Shown here one piece after another: positions 8,211-15,085 of a DNA stretch of 41,634 bases. The notes under the pieces are model-generated. The model searched no databases and was not told the DNA's origin. It saw nothing but the letters and a program-made list of their open reading frames with translations. Each line of letters starts with the position of its first letter. The first letter of the stretch is position 1. Location: positions 1-41,634 of the forward strand of contig DAHVAK010000152.1 in NCBI GenBank assembly GCA_027314665.1, in the 5' to 3' direction. The position numbers were made by a program, and so were the translations under genes. This DNA is from Spirochaetales bacterium (GTDB lineage Bacteria; Spirochaetota; Spirochaetia; DAHUYW01).

Positions 8211-9984
8211 GCCGAGCCTGCGCTCGCCGCGGGAGGGCTCGCCCGCGGGTGGTGAGCCTGCCTACGACTGGGTCGTCGTCGGAAGCGGTTTCGGCGGCTC
8301 GGTCGCCGCGCTTCGCCTCTCCGAAAAGGGCTACTCGGTGCTCGTCCTCGAGAAGGGGCGGCGGCTCGAGGCGGAGGACTTTCCGAAGACGAACTGGAAC
8401 CTCCGGCGCTGGCTGTGGCTGCCCGCGCTGCGCTTCTTCGGCCTGTTCAAGATATCCCTCTTTCGCCACGTGACCACCTTGAGCGGGGTAGGAGTCGGCG
8501 GCGGATCGCTCGTCTACGCGAATACCCTGCCCCGCCCGCCGCAACCCTTCTTCGCGGCGCCGAGCTGGGCCCACCTCGCCGATTGGGAGCGGGAGCTTGA
8601 GCCGCACTACGCGACCGCCCTGCGCATGCTCGGCGCAACCCCCACCCCGCGTCTCGGCCCCGGAGACCTGGCCCTTCGGCGACTCGCCGCCGAGATCGGG
8701 CGCCCCGAGGCCTTCGCGCCGACCACGGTCGCCGTCTACTTCGGCTCAGGCGAAGGGGCCACGGCGCTGGACGCGCCATCGGAAAGCGGCTTCTCTGTCG
8801 GGTTGAAGGGCGGCGAGCCGGTTCCCGATCCCTACTTCGAGGGGCGGGGCCCCGAGCGGGCGCCCTGCACCTACTGCGGCGGCTGCATGACCGGCTGCCG
8901 ATTCGGCGCCAAGAACACCCTGGACAAGAACTATCTCTACCTCGCCGAGAGGGAGGGTGCGGTGATCGAGGCGGAATCGGAGGTCATCGAGGTGGCGCCG
9001 CTCTCCCCGGACGGATCACTCGGCTATCGGGTGTCGTGGCGATCCTCATCGCACTCCCTGCGCCGCCCGGGGGGAAGCGCCAGCTGTCGGGGAGTGGTGT
9101 TCGCCGGCGGGGTTCTCGGGACCGTCAGGCTGCTTCTCGCCCTCAGAGAAGGCTCCCTGCCTCGCCTCTCCGAGCGGGTCGGTCATGCGGTGCGCACGAA
9201 CTCGGAAAGCCTCATCGGCGTAACGGTTCCGGATCAAGGGGCGCGCTTCTCCGACGGGGTGGCCATTGCCTCGATGCTCCAGGCGGACGAGCACACCAAT
9301 CTCCAGCCGGTCCGCTACCGAGAGGGATCCGGGGTCTGGCGCCTCCTCATGTCGCCGCTTGCGGAGGGGGGGAGCCTCTTCGGACGCCTCGCCAAGGCGG
9401 CGATCGAGATCATCCGCCATCCGATTGCGAGCCTCAAGGTCTACCTTGTGGATGATTGGGCAAAGCGAACCCAGATTCTCCTTTTCATGCAGACGACCGA
9501 GAACGTCCTGCGCTTCGTGCGGGGCCGAACCGGCCGGATGCGAAGCGCCCTCGAGGAGGGGGCGCCCCGCGCGAGCGCGCCCTCCGCCTTCATCCCAGGG
9601 GCGCACGATCTCGCCCGCCGCTATGCTCGGATCGTCGGGGGCGTCCCGACGGTCCTCGTCACCGAGACGATCCTCGGGACTCCCACGACCGCGCACATCC
9701 TCGGCGGCGCCACCATGGGAAGCGATGCGAGCGAAGGGGTGATCGACTCCTTCAATCGCGTCTTCGGCTATGCGAACATGTACGTTTGTGACGGTTCGAT
9801 GATCTCGGCCAATCCGGGGGTCAATCCCTCGCTCACGATAGCCGCGCTCGCGGAGCGAGCAATGAGTCGGATCCCGGCGAAGCCCAAAGCGGCCCCCGCG
9901 CCGATGAGCGGCGCCGAGGGTCGGACTACGACTGGAGATTCCGCTCCAGCTCCTTTTCGAACGCGCCCGAGAGGCGCTTCTTGA
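8200..9984 (+). CDS. GMC-type FAD oxidoreductase, cholesterol-oxidase-like
   Basis: The 594-residue product starts at ATG 8200, inside the end of uvrC. The N-terminal dinucleotide fold has GSGFGG at residues 28-33 and the strand VLVLEKG. SGVGVGGGSLVYAN is the flavin-binding loop. The C-terminal signature VCDGSMISANPGVNPSLTIAALAERAM is typical of GMC oxidoreductases. A four-cysteine cluster (Cys223, 226, 229, 233 in CTYCGGCMTGC) and the following RFGAKNTLDKNYLYLAE match the subgroup related to mycobacterial ChoD. Members oxidise sterols or other hydrophobic alcohols; the real substrate here is unknown. No signal peptide is seen. The cysteine spacing could hold a metal or Fe-S centre, which is inference. 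Its 3' end overlaps the convergent HDOD gene by 59 bp. Confidence 0.9.
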   Translation: MRSEPSLRSPREGSPAGGEPAYDWVVVGSGFGGSVAALRLSEKGYSVLVLEKGRRLEAEDFPKTNWNLRRWLWLPALRFFGLFKISLFRHVTTLSGVGVGGGSLVYANTLPRPPQPFFAAPSWAHLADWERELEPHYATALRMLGATPTPRLGPGDLALRRLAAEIGRPEAFAPTTVAVYFGSGEGATALDAPSESGFSVGLKGGEPVPDPYFEGRGPERAPCTYCGGCMTGCRFGAKNTLDKNYLYLAEREGAVIEAESEVIEVAPLSPDGSLGYRVSWRSSSHSLRRPGGSASCRGVVFAGGVLGTVRLLLALREGSLPRLSERVGHAVRTNSESLIGVTVPDQGARFSDGVAIASMLQADEHTNLQPVRYREGSGVWRLLMSPLAEGGSLFGRLAKAAIEIIRHPIASLKVYLVDDWAKRTQILLFMQTTENVLRFVRGRTGRMRSALEEGAPRASAPSAFIPGAHDLARRYARIVGGVPTVLVTETILGTPTTAHILGGATMGSDASEGVIDSFNRVFGYANMYVCDGSMISANPGVNPSLTIAALAERAMSRIPAKPKAAPAPMSGAEGRTTTGDSAPAPFRTRPRGAS

Positions 9985-11410
9985 TGAGGGCGAGCTGCTC
10001 CTCGCTTGCGATGCCGAAGTCCTCGAGCACCCGAGGTTCAAGCTGGTCGAACACGATCTCCTTCTCCTCGAGGGAGCAGAGGGCATTAGCGAGATAGACC
10101 GTGTTCACGACGTCGGCGTAGTCGGGGTTGCACTCGGTCGGAAGATGATGGTACTTGATGGCCTCGATGAGGCTCTGCGGGAAGTTCCACTTTTCGGCAA
10201 TCATCCCGCCGATCTCGGCATGGTTGAGCCCTGCGGAGAGATCCTCGACGAAGCTCTTTCCGATCCCGCGCGCCTTGCAGAAGTTGGTGATCTTCTCGAG
10301 GAGCTCAGGGTGTACGTCGGAGAAGATGATCTTGCCCATGTCGTGCAGGATCCCGCCGACATAGGCGTCGTCGAGAATCTCCTTGTGCTTGAAGTTCTTC
10401 GCGAGGTTGTAGGCGTAGAAGGCGGTCCGGTAGGAGTGGTCCCACAGCCAGCGCTGGCCCCGGTCGAGAATCTTCATGCTTCCATATGAATAGAGGAGAT
10501 TCTTTAGGCCCCGCATACCGACGAGCTTGACGGCCTCGACGATGTTGTCGACCCGCTTTGGCAGCATGAACTGGGCGGAGTTGACGACCTTCAGGAGGTC
10601 CGCGGTGAGCGAGGGGTCCATGCTTATCTGCCGCGCGATGTCGGTAATCTCGGATTCGGGGTCGCTGATGAGCTTCTGGAGGAAGACCAGGTTTTCCGGG
10701 AATTGCGGAAGGGCATCGATCTCGGCCACGATCGCCTTGGACAGAAGCGAAAGGTTCTCGAGATGGACCTCCGCGAAGGGGACGGAGATGGAGGCGACAG
10801 TCTCGCCCCCGTCCACATCGATGTCGAAGGAGTCTTCCGTGAGCCCCATCTTCTTCAGCATGAGCACGAGAATCACGATTCCGAGCCCCGCTCCCTCCGA
10901 ATCGTCCAGGACCGACGAAAGGGCCTCCTCCATGGAATCGAAGGCCCGCGAGCGGGCGATTCGATCGTAGACTCGCATCTGCTCTTTGCGGGATATCTCG
11001 ACGTTGTTGCGCACGGAGATGGTCAGGGTCTTGCCCTTGGCATGAAAGAGCACCTTGATGTAGAGCCCCTGCTCCTTCTGCTTCTGCAGGTAGTGATCGA
11101 TGTTGTCGAGGGTCTCCTGCTTGAAGGTCAGCATCCCCCGTTCGTAGTCTTCGGAATTTTTGATATCGAGGTTCTTGGCGAGAAAATAGACCCGTTTGGT
11201 ATTCGCCTTCTTTGCGTTGACCGCGAGCTCCTTCATGCAGTAGGCAAGGCGATCCTTCAGCTGCTCCTGGCCGAACTCCTTAAGGAAAACGCCGAGCACC
11301 TCCTCCATGAAGAGCTCGGTCTCGTGCGGAAGGGTGAAGGTCTTGAAGGTCAAGGGAATCGAGTTTTGAGCCGCCTTTTTTATTTGCGCGACGTCGATCT
11401 TTGGAGCCAT
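9926..11410 (-). CDS. HATPase-like / HDOD domain signalling protein
   Basis: This 494-residue protein has two parts. Residues about 20-220 resemble a GHKL ATPase: an N-box-like KELAVNAKKAN and a G2-like EGAGLGIVILVL are visible. The G1 DxGxG is degenerate (TISVRNNVEIS), so ATP binding is doubtful. Residues about 230-440 form an HDOD domain (LPQFPENLVFLQKLISDPES, LTADLLKVVNSAQF, GGILHDMGKI, YHHLP). It keeps the HD pair and the later HH, unlike many HDOD proteins that have lost all metal ligands. HDOD proteins act in bacterial signalling, often in motility or stress, mostly without proven enzyme activity. Cytoplasmic, with a strong own promoter and a leader of about 35 nt. The stop lies within the end of the convergent oxidoreductase gene. 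Confidence 0.88.
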   Translation of the reverse strand: MAPKIDVAQIKKAAQNSIPLTFKTFTLPHETELFMEEVLGVFLKEFGQEQLKDRLAYCMKELAVNAKKANTKRVYFLAKNLDIKNSEDYERGMLTFKQETLDNIDHYLQKQKEQGLYIKVLFHAKGKTLTISVRNNVEISRKEQMRVYDRIARSRAFDSMEEALSSVLDDSEGAGLGIVILVLMLKKMGLTEDSFDIDVDGGETVASISVPFAEVHLENLSLLSKAIVAEIDALPQFPENLVFLQKLISDPESEITDIARQISMDPSLTADLLKVVNSAQFMLPKRVDNIVEAVKLVGMRGLKNLLYSYGSMKILDRGQRWLWDHSYRTAFYAYNLAKNFKHKEILDDAYVGGILHDMGKIIFSDVHPELLEKITNFCKARGIGKSFVEDLSAGLNHAEIGGMIAEKWNFPQSLIEAIKYHHLPTECNPDYADVVNTVYLANALCSLEEKEIVFDQLEPRVLEDFGIASEEQLALIKKRLSGAFEKELERNLQS

Positions 11411-11441
11411 GCACGACCACCTTGAAGAAGCGCTTGCTGTG

Positions 11442-11471
11442 AGTATAGTTCCCGCATTTTCGCGCTGTCAA
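11442..11471 (-). promoter_or_regulatory. Promoter of the HDOD gene
   Basis: On the minus strand: -35 TTGACA (11471-11466), an 18-nt spacer, and -10 TATACT (11447-11442). Both hexamers are near consensus, and the predicted start lies about 25 nt before the ATG at 11410. Confidence 0.75.
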
Positions 11472-11527
11472 CCACGCCGAAGAAAGGCCGAAGAGGCTGG
11501 GCGCTTCCCCTCAACCGCGCTGCGGGC

Positions 11528-11533
11528 TATAAT
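11528..11533 (+). promoter_or_regulatory. -10 box of the Nif3-like gene (leaderless)
   Basis: A perfect TATAAT ends 5 nt before the ATG at 11539, which puts transcription start at or beside the A of the start codon. There is no Shine-Dalgarno and no clear -35 hexamer. Confidence 0.55.
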
Positions 11534-11538
11534 CCCCC

Positions 11539-12300
11539 ATGCGCCTATCCGAGCTGGACCGCCACATCCGCGGGCTCCTGCGTCTCGAGGAGCTCGAATC
11601 CATCGACAGCTCGCTCAACGGGGTGCAGGTCGAGTGCTCCGATCGGGAGATCACGAGCGTGGCCTTCGCGGTCGACGCCTGCATGGCCTCCTTCGAACGG
11701 GCCGCCGCAGCGCGGGCCGACCTGCTGTTCGTGCATCACGGGCTGTACTGGGGGAGGCCGCTTGCGCTCACCGGTAGGCACCATCGGCGCGTAAAGTTCC
11801 TGATGGACCACGACATGGCGCTCTACGCCGCGCATCTCCCGCTCGACCTGCACCCCGAGCTCGGAAACAACGCCGGGATCGCGGCCGCCCTTCGCCTCGA
11901 GCGGATCGAGCCCTTCGGGGCCTATCGGGGAGTGAAGATCGGGATCAAGGGGAGCCTTGCGGAGCCTGCCGGGATCGACGACATCCTTCGCATGATCGGG
12001 CTCGATCGGCGGAGCTGTCTCGCGCTGCTGCCCTTCGGCGTGCAGGCAATTCGAACGGTGGGAATCGTATCGGGCGGCGCGCCGCAGGAGGTCGAGCAGG
12101 CGATAGCCGAGGGGCTCGATCTCTACATCACCGGGGAGGCGAGCCACACGGTCTACCATACCTGCCTGGAGGAGAGGATCAACCTCCTGTGCGGCGGCCA
12201 CTACCAGACGGAGGTCTGGGGCCTGCGCCTGTTGTCCGATCGGCTGGCGCGCGATGCGGGGCTGCGGACGTTCTTCGTGGACGTACCGACCGGGCTATGA
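11539..12300 (+). CDS. Nif3-like dinuclear metal-centre protein (YbgI/DUF34)
   Basis: The 253-residue product matches the Nif3/YbgI family, widely conserved proteins with a two-metal site often annotated as GTP cyclohydrolase type 2 without good proof. Family metal-ligand regions are present: VHHG with His66-His67, AAHLPLD, and the C-terminal GGHYQTE. The N-terminal LNGVQVE is also typical. The length equals the short E. coli YbgI type and lacks the extra insert domain of longer homologues. It heads a tight group with lspA, 14 nt apart. The TATAAT immediately before the ATG suggests a leaderless message. Function is unclear for the whole family. Confidence 0.93.
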   Translation: MRLSELDRHIRGLLRLEELESIDSSLNGVQVECSDREITSVAFAVDACMASFERAAAARADLLFVHHGLYWGRPLALTGRHHRRVKFLMDHDMALYAAHLPLDLHPELGNNAGIAAALRLERIEPFGAYRGVKIGIKGSLAEPAGIDDILRMIGLDRRSCLALLPFGVQAIRTVGIVSGGAPQEVEQAIAEGLDLYITGEASHTVYHTCLEERINLLCGGHYQTEVWGLRLLSDRLARDAGLRTFFVDVPTGL

Positions 12301-12314
12301 GAAGAGTGTGAGGA

Positions 12315-12857
12315 ATGGAACGAGGTGTGCGGGTGAATAGCGACCTGAGGCTCAAGCTTCTGCCCTTTTCGCTGACCGCGGCAATCATCGCGGTCGATCA
12401 GATTACCAAGGCCTTGATCGTGCATTTCATCCGGCCCTACACCGTGGGGCTGTCGATCTGGGGGGGATTCCTGCGCATCGTCCAGGTCCGCAACCACGGG
12501 ATCGCCTTCAGCGTGGGGGTGGGCCTGCCGCTTGATCTGCGGACGCTCTTCTTCGCGGCGCTCCCGATCGTCGTTCTCGCCCTGCTCGTCGTGTACTACC
12601 TGCGGACACGGAGCCTCTCGGGCCTCCAGCGCTGGGCCATAGCCGGGATTCTCGGCGGGGGGATCGGAAATCTCATCGATCGGCTCTTTCGATCCCACGG
12701 GGTCGTCGACTTCATCGACGTCCGATTCTTCGGGATTTTCGGCCTCGAGCGCTGGCCCACCTTCAACGTCGCCGATTCAAGCGTCGTCGTCTGCGGGATC
12801 CTGCTGTTCGTAGCCTTCTTTATCGACGAGGGGAGGAAGCATGAACAAAAAGGTTAA
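12315..12857 (+). CDS. lspA: Lipoprotein signal peptidase (signal peptidase II)
   Basis: This inner-membrane aspartyl protease removes signal peptides from prolipoproteins after lipidation, such as the binding protein encoded at 30161. The 180 residues contain all family motifs: DQITK near residue 30, NHGIAFS, GGGIGNLIDR and VVDFIDV (first catalytic Asp region), and FNVADSSV (second catalytic Asp). Four hydrophobic segments are evident. Either the ATG at 12315 or a GTG at 12333 could be the start. The GTG has a better placed GAGG and gives the N-terminus MNSDLRLKLLPF; both leave the first helix intact. The 3' end overlaps the next small gene by 17 bp. Confidence 0.96.
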   Translation: MERGVRVNSDLRLKLLPFSLTAAIIAVDQITKALIVHFIRPYTVGLSIWGGFLRIVQVRNHGIAFSVGVGLPLDLRTLFFAALPIVVLALLVVYYLRTRSLSGLQRWAIAGILGGGIGNLIDRLFRSHGVVDFIDVRFFGIFGLERWPTFNVADSSVVVCGILLFVAFFIDEGRKHEQKG

Positions 12858-13116
12858 TACCGCGCTCTTCATCATCGGCGCGACGATCGGGAACATCGTA
12901 GTCATGGTGCTTCTCGTGTTCGTCGGTTTCGTGCTTCTTCGGCTTGTCTTGGGACCCAACGCGAACACCCAGCTTGCCACGGGGCTCACCCTCCTGGTGT
13001 TCTTCGTCGCAATCGCAGGCTCTTTCTTCATCTACCATCAGATCGTGAAGCTCATCACGAAGCACGTCGACATGGAGAAGTACTTCCATCCGATATTCAG
13101 GCCAAGGAAGAGGTAG
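12841..13116 (+). CDS. Small two-helix membrane protein after lspA
   Basis: The product is 91 residues with two long hydrophobic segments, about 8-38 (ALFIIGATIGNIVVMVLLVF) and 48-68 (GLTLLVFFVAIAGSFFIYH), followed by a basic tail ending PRKR. The ATG lies inside the end of lspA after GAGGGGAGGAAGC, a strong ribosome site, so coupled expression is likely. I do not recognise the family. Position suggests an envelope-related function, but there is no direct evidence. Confidence 0.8.
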   Translation: MNKKVNTALFIIGATIGNIVVMVLLVFVGFVLLRLVLGPNANTQLATGLTLLVFFVAIAGSFFIYHQIVKLITKHVDMEKYFHPIFRPRKR

Positions 13117-13124
13117 CCGCTCAT

Positions 13125-13139
13125 CCGCCGCCTCGGCGG
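13125..13139. terminator. GC hairpin between convergent genes
   Basis: CCGCCG and CGGCGG form a 6-bp stem with a 3-nt loop in the 69-bp gap between the convergent small membrane protein gene and the 547-residue protein gene. There is no T-run on either strand, so termination here is tentative. Confidence 0.3.
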
Positions 13140-13185
13140 CGATCTTCTGACGCGCCCCCGCGCGCCGCGCGGCCGGCGGACCCTC

Positions 13186-14829
13186 TCAGTAGCCGTCCGA
13201 TAGGGACCGGTTGCGGTCCTTCTTGGCGAGCTCGCCGTAGACGAAGCCGCGGGTCTTGAGCTTCTCTTTTGTCTCTTCGGGGAAGGGAAGGTAGCGCCAG
13301 AAGATGCCCCGCACGTCGCGGTTCAGCTTCTGCATCCCCTCGCTCTCCTTCGTGACCCAGGTGAGGTAGTCCTGGATGAAGTATTCCCGCACGTCCCCCT
13401 TGAGCTTCTGCGCGCTGAACCATTGGTAGTAGTTGCCCGTGAGGCCCTCTTCCATCCAGTAGTGCTGCGCCCGTTCCTTCTCCACCTGCCACCGAAGGTC
13501 CGCGAGCGCGGTGATGACCGCGCTCTGCACGTCCCGCGTCGGAAACATCGGGATGGCGATCCGCCCGCGGCTCGTTGCGCGGTTGAAGCGCTCGAAGGGT
13601 TCCCAGCAGATGCCCTGATCGCCGTAGCAGGGGGCAAGGATCACATAGGGCACGATGCGCTTCGTCTGGCCCTTGAAGGTCCGCTTGAAGAGCCCTGGAT
13701 CGATGGCCTCGATCTGGCTCATGTGGAAGGTCGCGTTCTCGCGGGTGACGATGTCCTTGATATTGGCGCGCAGGTACTGCTTCATGAGGATCGGAAAGTG
13801 GTTGCCCTGCCGTCCGACGCACATCTTGATCATCTGGCGCACGGTATTGAACTCGTTGACCACGGTCTGGGCGTCGACGGTCGGCTGCCCTCCAAGATCG
13901 GCTGATTTGGTCTTAAGCTCTGCGAGCTGCTGGGAGGCGTTCTCGAGCTCTCCAAACAGACGCGAGAGCTCACGGTCAAGGAGGCCCAGGGTGCGGGCGA
14001 GGTTGCCGACCTCCCCGAGGGCGGTGCGCTGCCCGGCGTTGTACTCGGCCTTCAGGTCGTCGTGATCCGAGCGACGGTCATGGTCGAGCAGGAGCGAGAC
14101 CTTCTCCTGGAGGGCGGCCTCGGCGTTCTCAATCTCGACGATTTTCCCCTTCACGAGGCCGAGCTGGACCTCGTGGGCGCCGCGGGCCTTTTCGAGCATC
14201 GAGTGGATCCGCTCCGGCTGGGTGCGCTGAGAGGGACGCGTCTCATCGGTGGTCGAGGGAGAGATCTGCCCGGCTGCGATCTTCTTCAGCCACTCGTCGA
14301 CGTAGTAGAGCGGCTCCGTGCTGTGGTTGTCGAAGATGACGCGCGAAAGCATCTGGCGCTGCTCGTCCGATATCAGGGTCTGAAGCATCACGCCGAAACG
14401 GAGAAGCAGCACCTTCGGCATCGGGAGCGCAGTGTAGCTCTTCGCAGCAATGCTTTCAGCGAGATTCCAATAGGCGGAGATGAGCTTGTTTCGCAGGACC
14501 GACTTGTCTTTGGGATCCTGACAGGCCAGGAAATCGCTCAGGAGCTTGTGGGCGCGCTGGGCGGTCTCACCCTCGCCTCCAAGGGCGATCTTGTAGTAGT
14601 TCTTGTCCGCAAAGAGGGGCTTGGCAGCCTCTTCGAAGGCGGCGACCGGCGCGAAGGACTCGCGTTCGGTGTCTGCCTGCTCCGGAGCGAGTACCACCTT
14701 GGGTCCCGCGGAATCCCCGAAGAGGGCAGGAGCCCCCGTCTCCTCGGATTCCACTCCGATGAGCTCCGCTATCTCGGGATCGATCTCGCCCGAGAAGACG
14801 CCCTTGCTGGAATCCCGGCTGTCACCCAT
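13186..14829 (-). CDS. 547-residue coiled-coil protein of unknown function
   Basis: I do not recognise this family. The N-terminal 60 residues are acidic and low-complexity (IDPEIAELIGVESEETGA). About residues 70-200 are globular and helical (AHKLLSDFLACQDPKDKS, LLRFGVMLQTLISDEQ). About 200-325 are strongly helical with heptads and charge, likely coiled coil (AAFQ-poor, rich in E, K, L, e.g. KGKIVEIENAEAALQEKV). The C-terminal 220 residues look like a conserved domain rich in aromatics (VPYVILAPCYGDQGICWEPF, EEGLTGNYYQWFSAQKLKG, FWRYLPFP). There is no signal peptide or membrane segment. The ATG lies 28 nt after the 3' end of tRNA-Ala on the same strand, and no separate promoter is visible between them. 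I suspect a lineage-restricted structural or scaffold protein; this is inference. Confidence 0.88.
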   Translation of the reverse strand: MGDSRDSSKGVFSGEIDPEIAELIGVESEETGAPALFGDSAGPKVVLAPEQADTERESFAPVAAFEEAAKPLFADKNYYKIALGGEGETAQRAHKLLSDFLACQDPKDKSVLRNKLISAYWNLAESIAAKSYTALPMPKVLLLRFGVMLQTLISDEQRQMLSRVIFDNHSTEPLYYVDEWLKKIAAGQISPSTTDETRPSQRTQPERIHSMLEKARGAHEVQLGLVKGKIVEIENAEAALQEKVSLLLDHDRRSDHDDLKAEYNAGQRTALGEVGNLARTLGLLDRELSRLFGELENASQQLAELKTKSADLGGQPTVDAQTVVNEFNTVRQMIKMCVGRQGNHFPILMKQYLRANIKDIVTRENATFHMSQIEAIDPGLFKRTFKGQTKRIVPYVILAPCYGDQGICWEPFERFNRATSRGRIAIPMFPTRDVQSAVITALADLRWQVEKERAQHYWMEEGLTGNYYQWFSAQKLKGDVREYFIQDYLTWVTKESEGMQKLNRDVRGIFWRYLPFPEETKEKLKTRGFVYGELAKKDRNRSLSDGY

Positions 14830-14857
14830 CGATTTGACCTATCGGCTGTGCCAACGA

Positions 14858-14931
14858 TGGAGGTGGTGGGAATTGAACCCACGACCTCGTGAATGCCATT
14901 CACGCGCTCTAGCCAACTGAGCTACACCCCC
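14858..14931 (-). tRNA. tRNA-Ala (anticodon GGC)
   Basis: This 74-nt cloverleaf has acceptor GGGGGTG/CACCTCC with one G-U, a D-arm GCTC/GAGC, an anticodon stem CGTGA/TCACG with loop ATGGCAT (anticodon GGC), and a T-arm GTGGG/CCCAC with loop TTCAATT. The discriminator is A. The CCA end is not encoded (TCG follows), so it must be added enzymatically. It reads GCC and GCT alanine codons. Confidence 0.96.
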
Positions 14932-14947
14932 AGGGAATGCGACCTCC

Positions 14948-14977
14948 ATCTTAGCCTTCCGAAACTCCTCATGTCAA
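14948..14977 (-). promoter_or_regulatory. Promoter of tRNA-Ala and probably the 547-residue gene
   Basis: On the minus strand: -35 TTGACA (14977-14972), an 18-nt spacer, -10 TAAGAT (14953-14948). The predicted start is about 10 nt upstream of the tRNA 5' end. Confidence 0.72.
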
Positions 14978-15073
14978 GGCGAGGGTCTCGCGGGGTCGGG
15001 ACAGCGAGCACAAGCAGGAGCTGCGCTCGATCCTCAAGGCCGCCCGTTTGATGGAAAAAAAGCGGGAGGCGTG

Positions 15074-15079
15074 CATAAT
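15074..15079 (+). promoter_or_regulatory. Possible -10 box of addB
   Basis: CATAAT (five of six) ends 6 nt before the GTG at 15086. A TTGATG at 15048-15053 is the nearest -35-like hexamer, but its 20-nt spacing is poor, so the promoter is uncertain. Confidence 0.35.
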
Positions 15080-15085
15080 AGAGCC

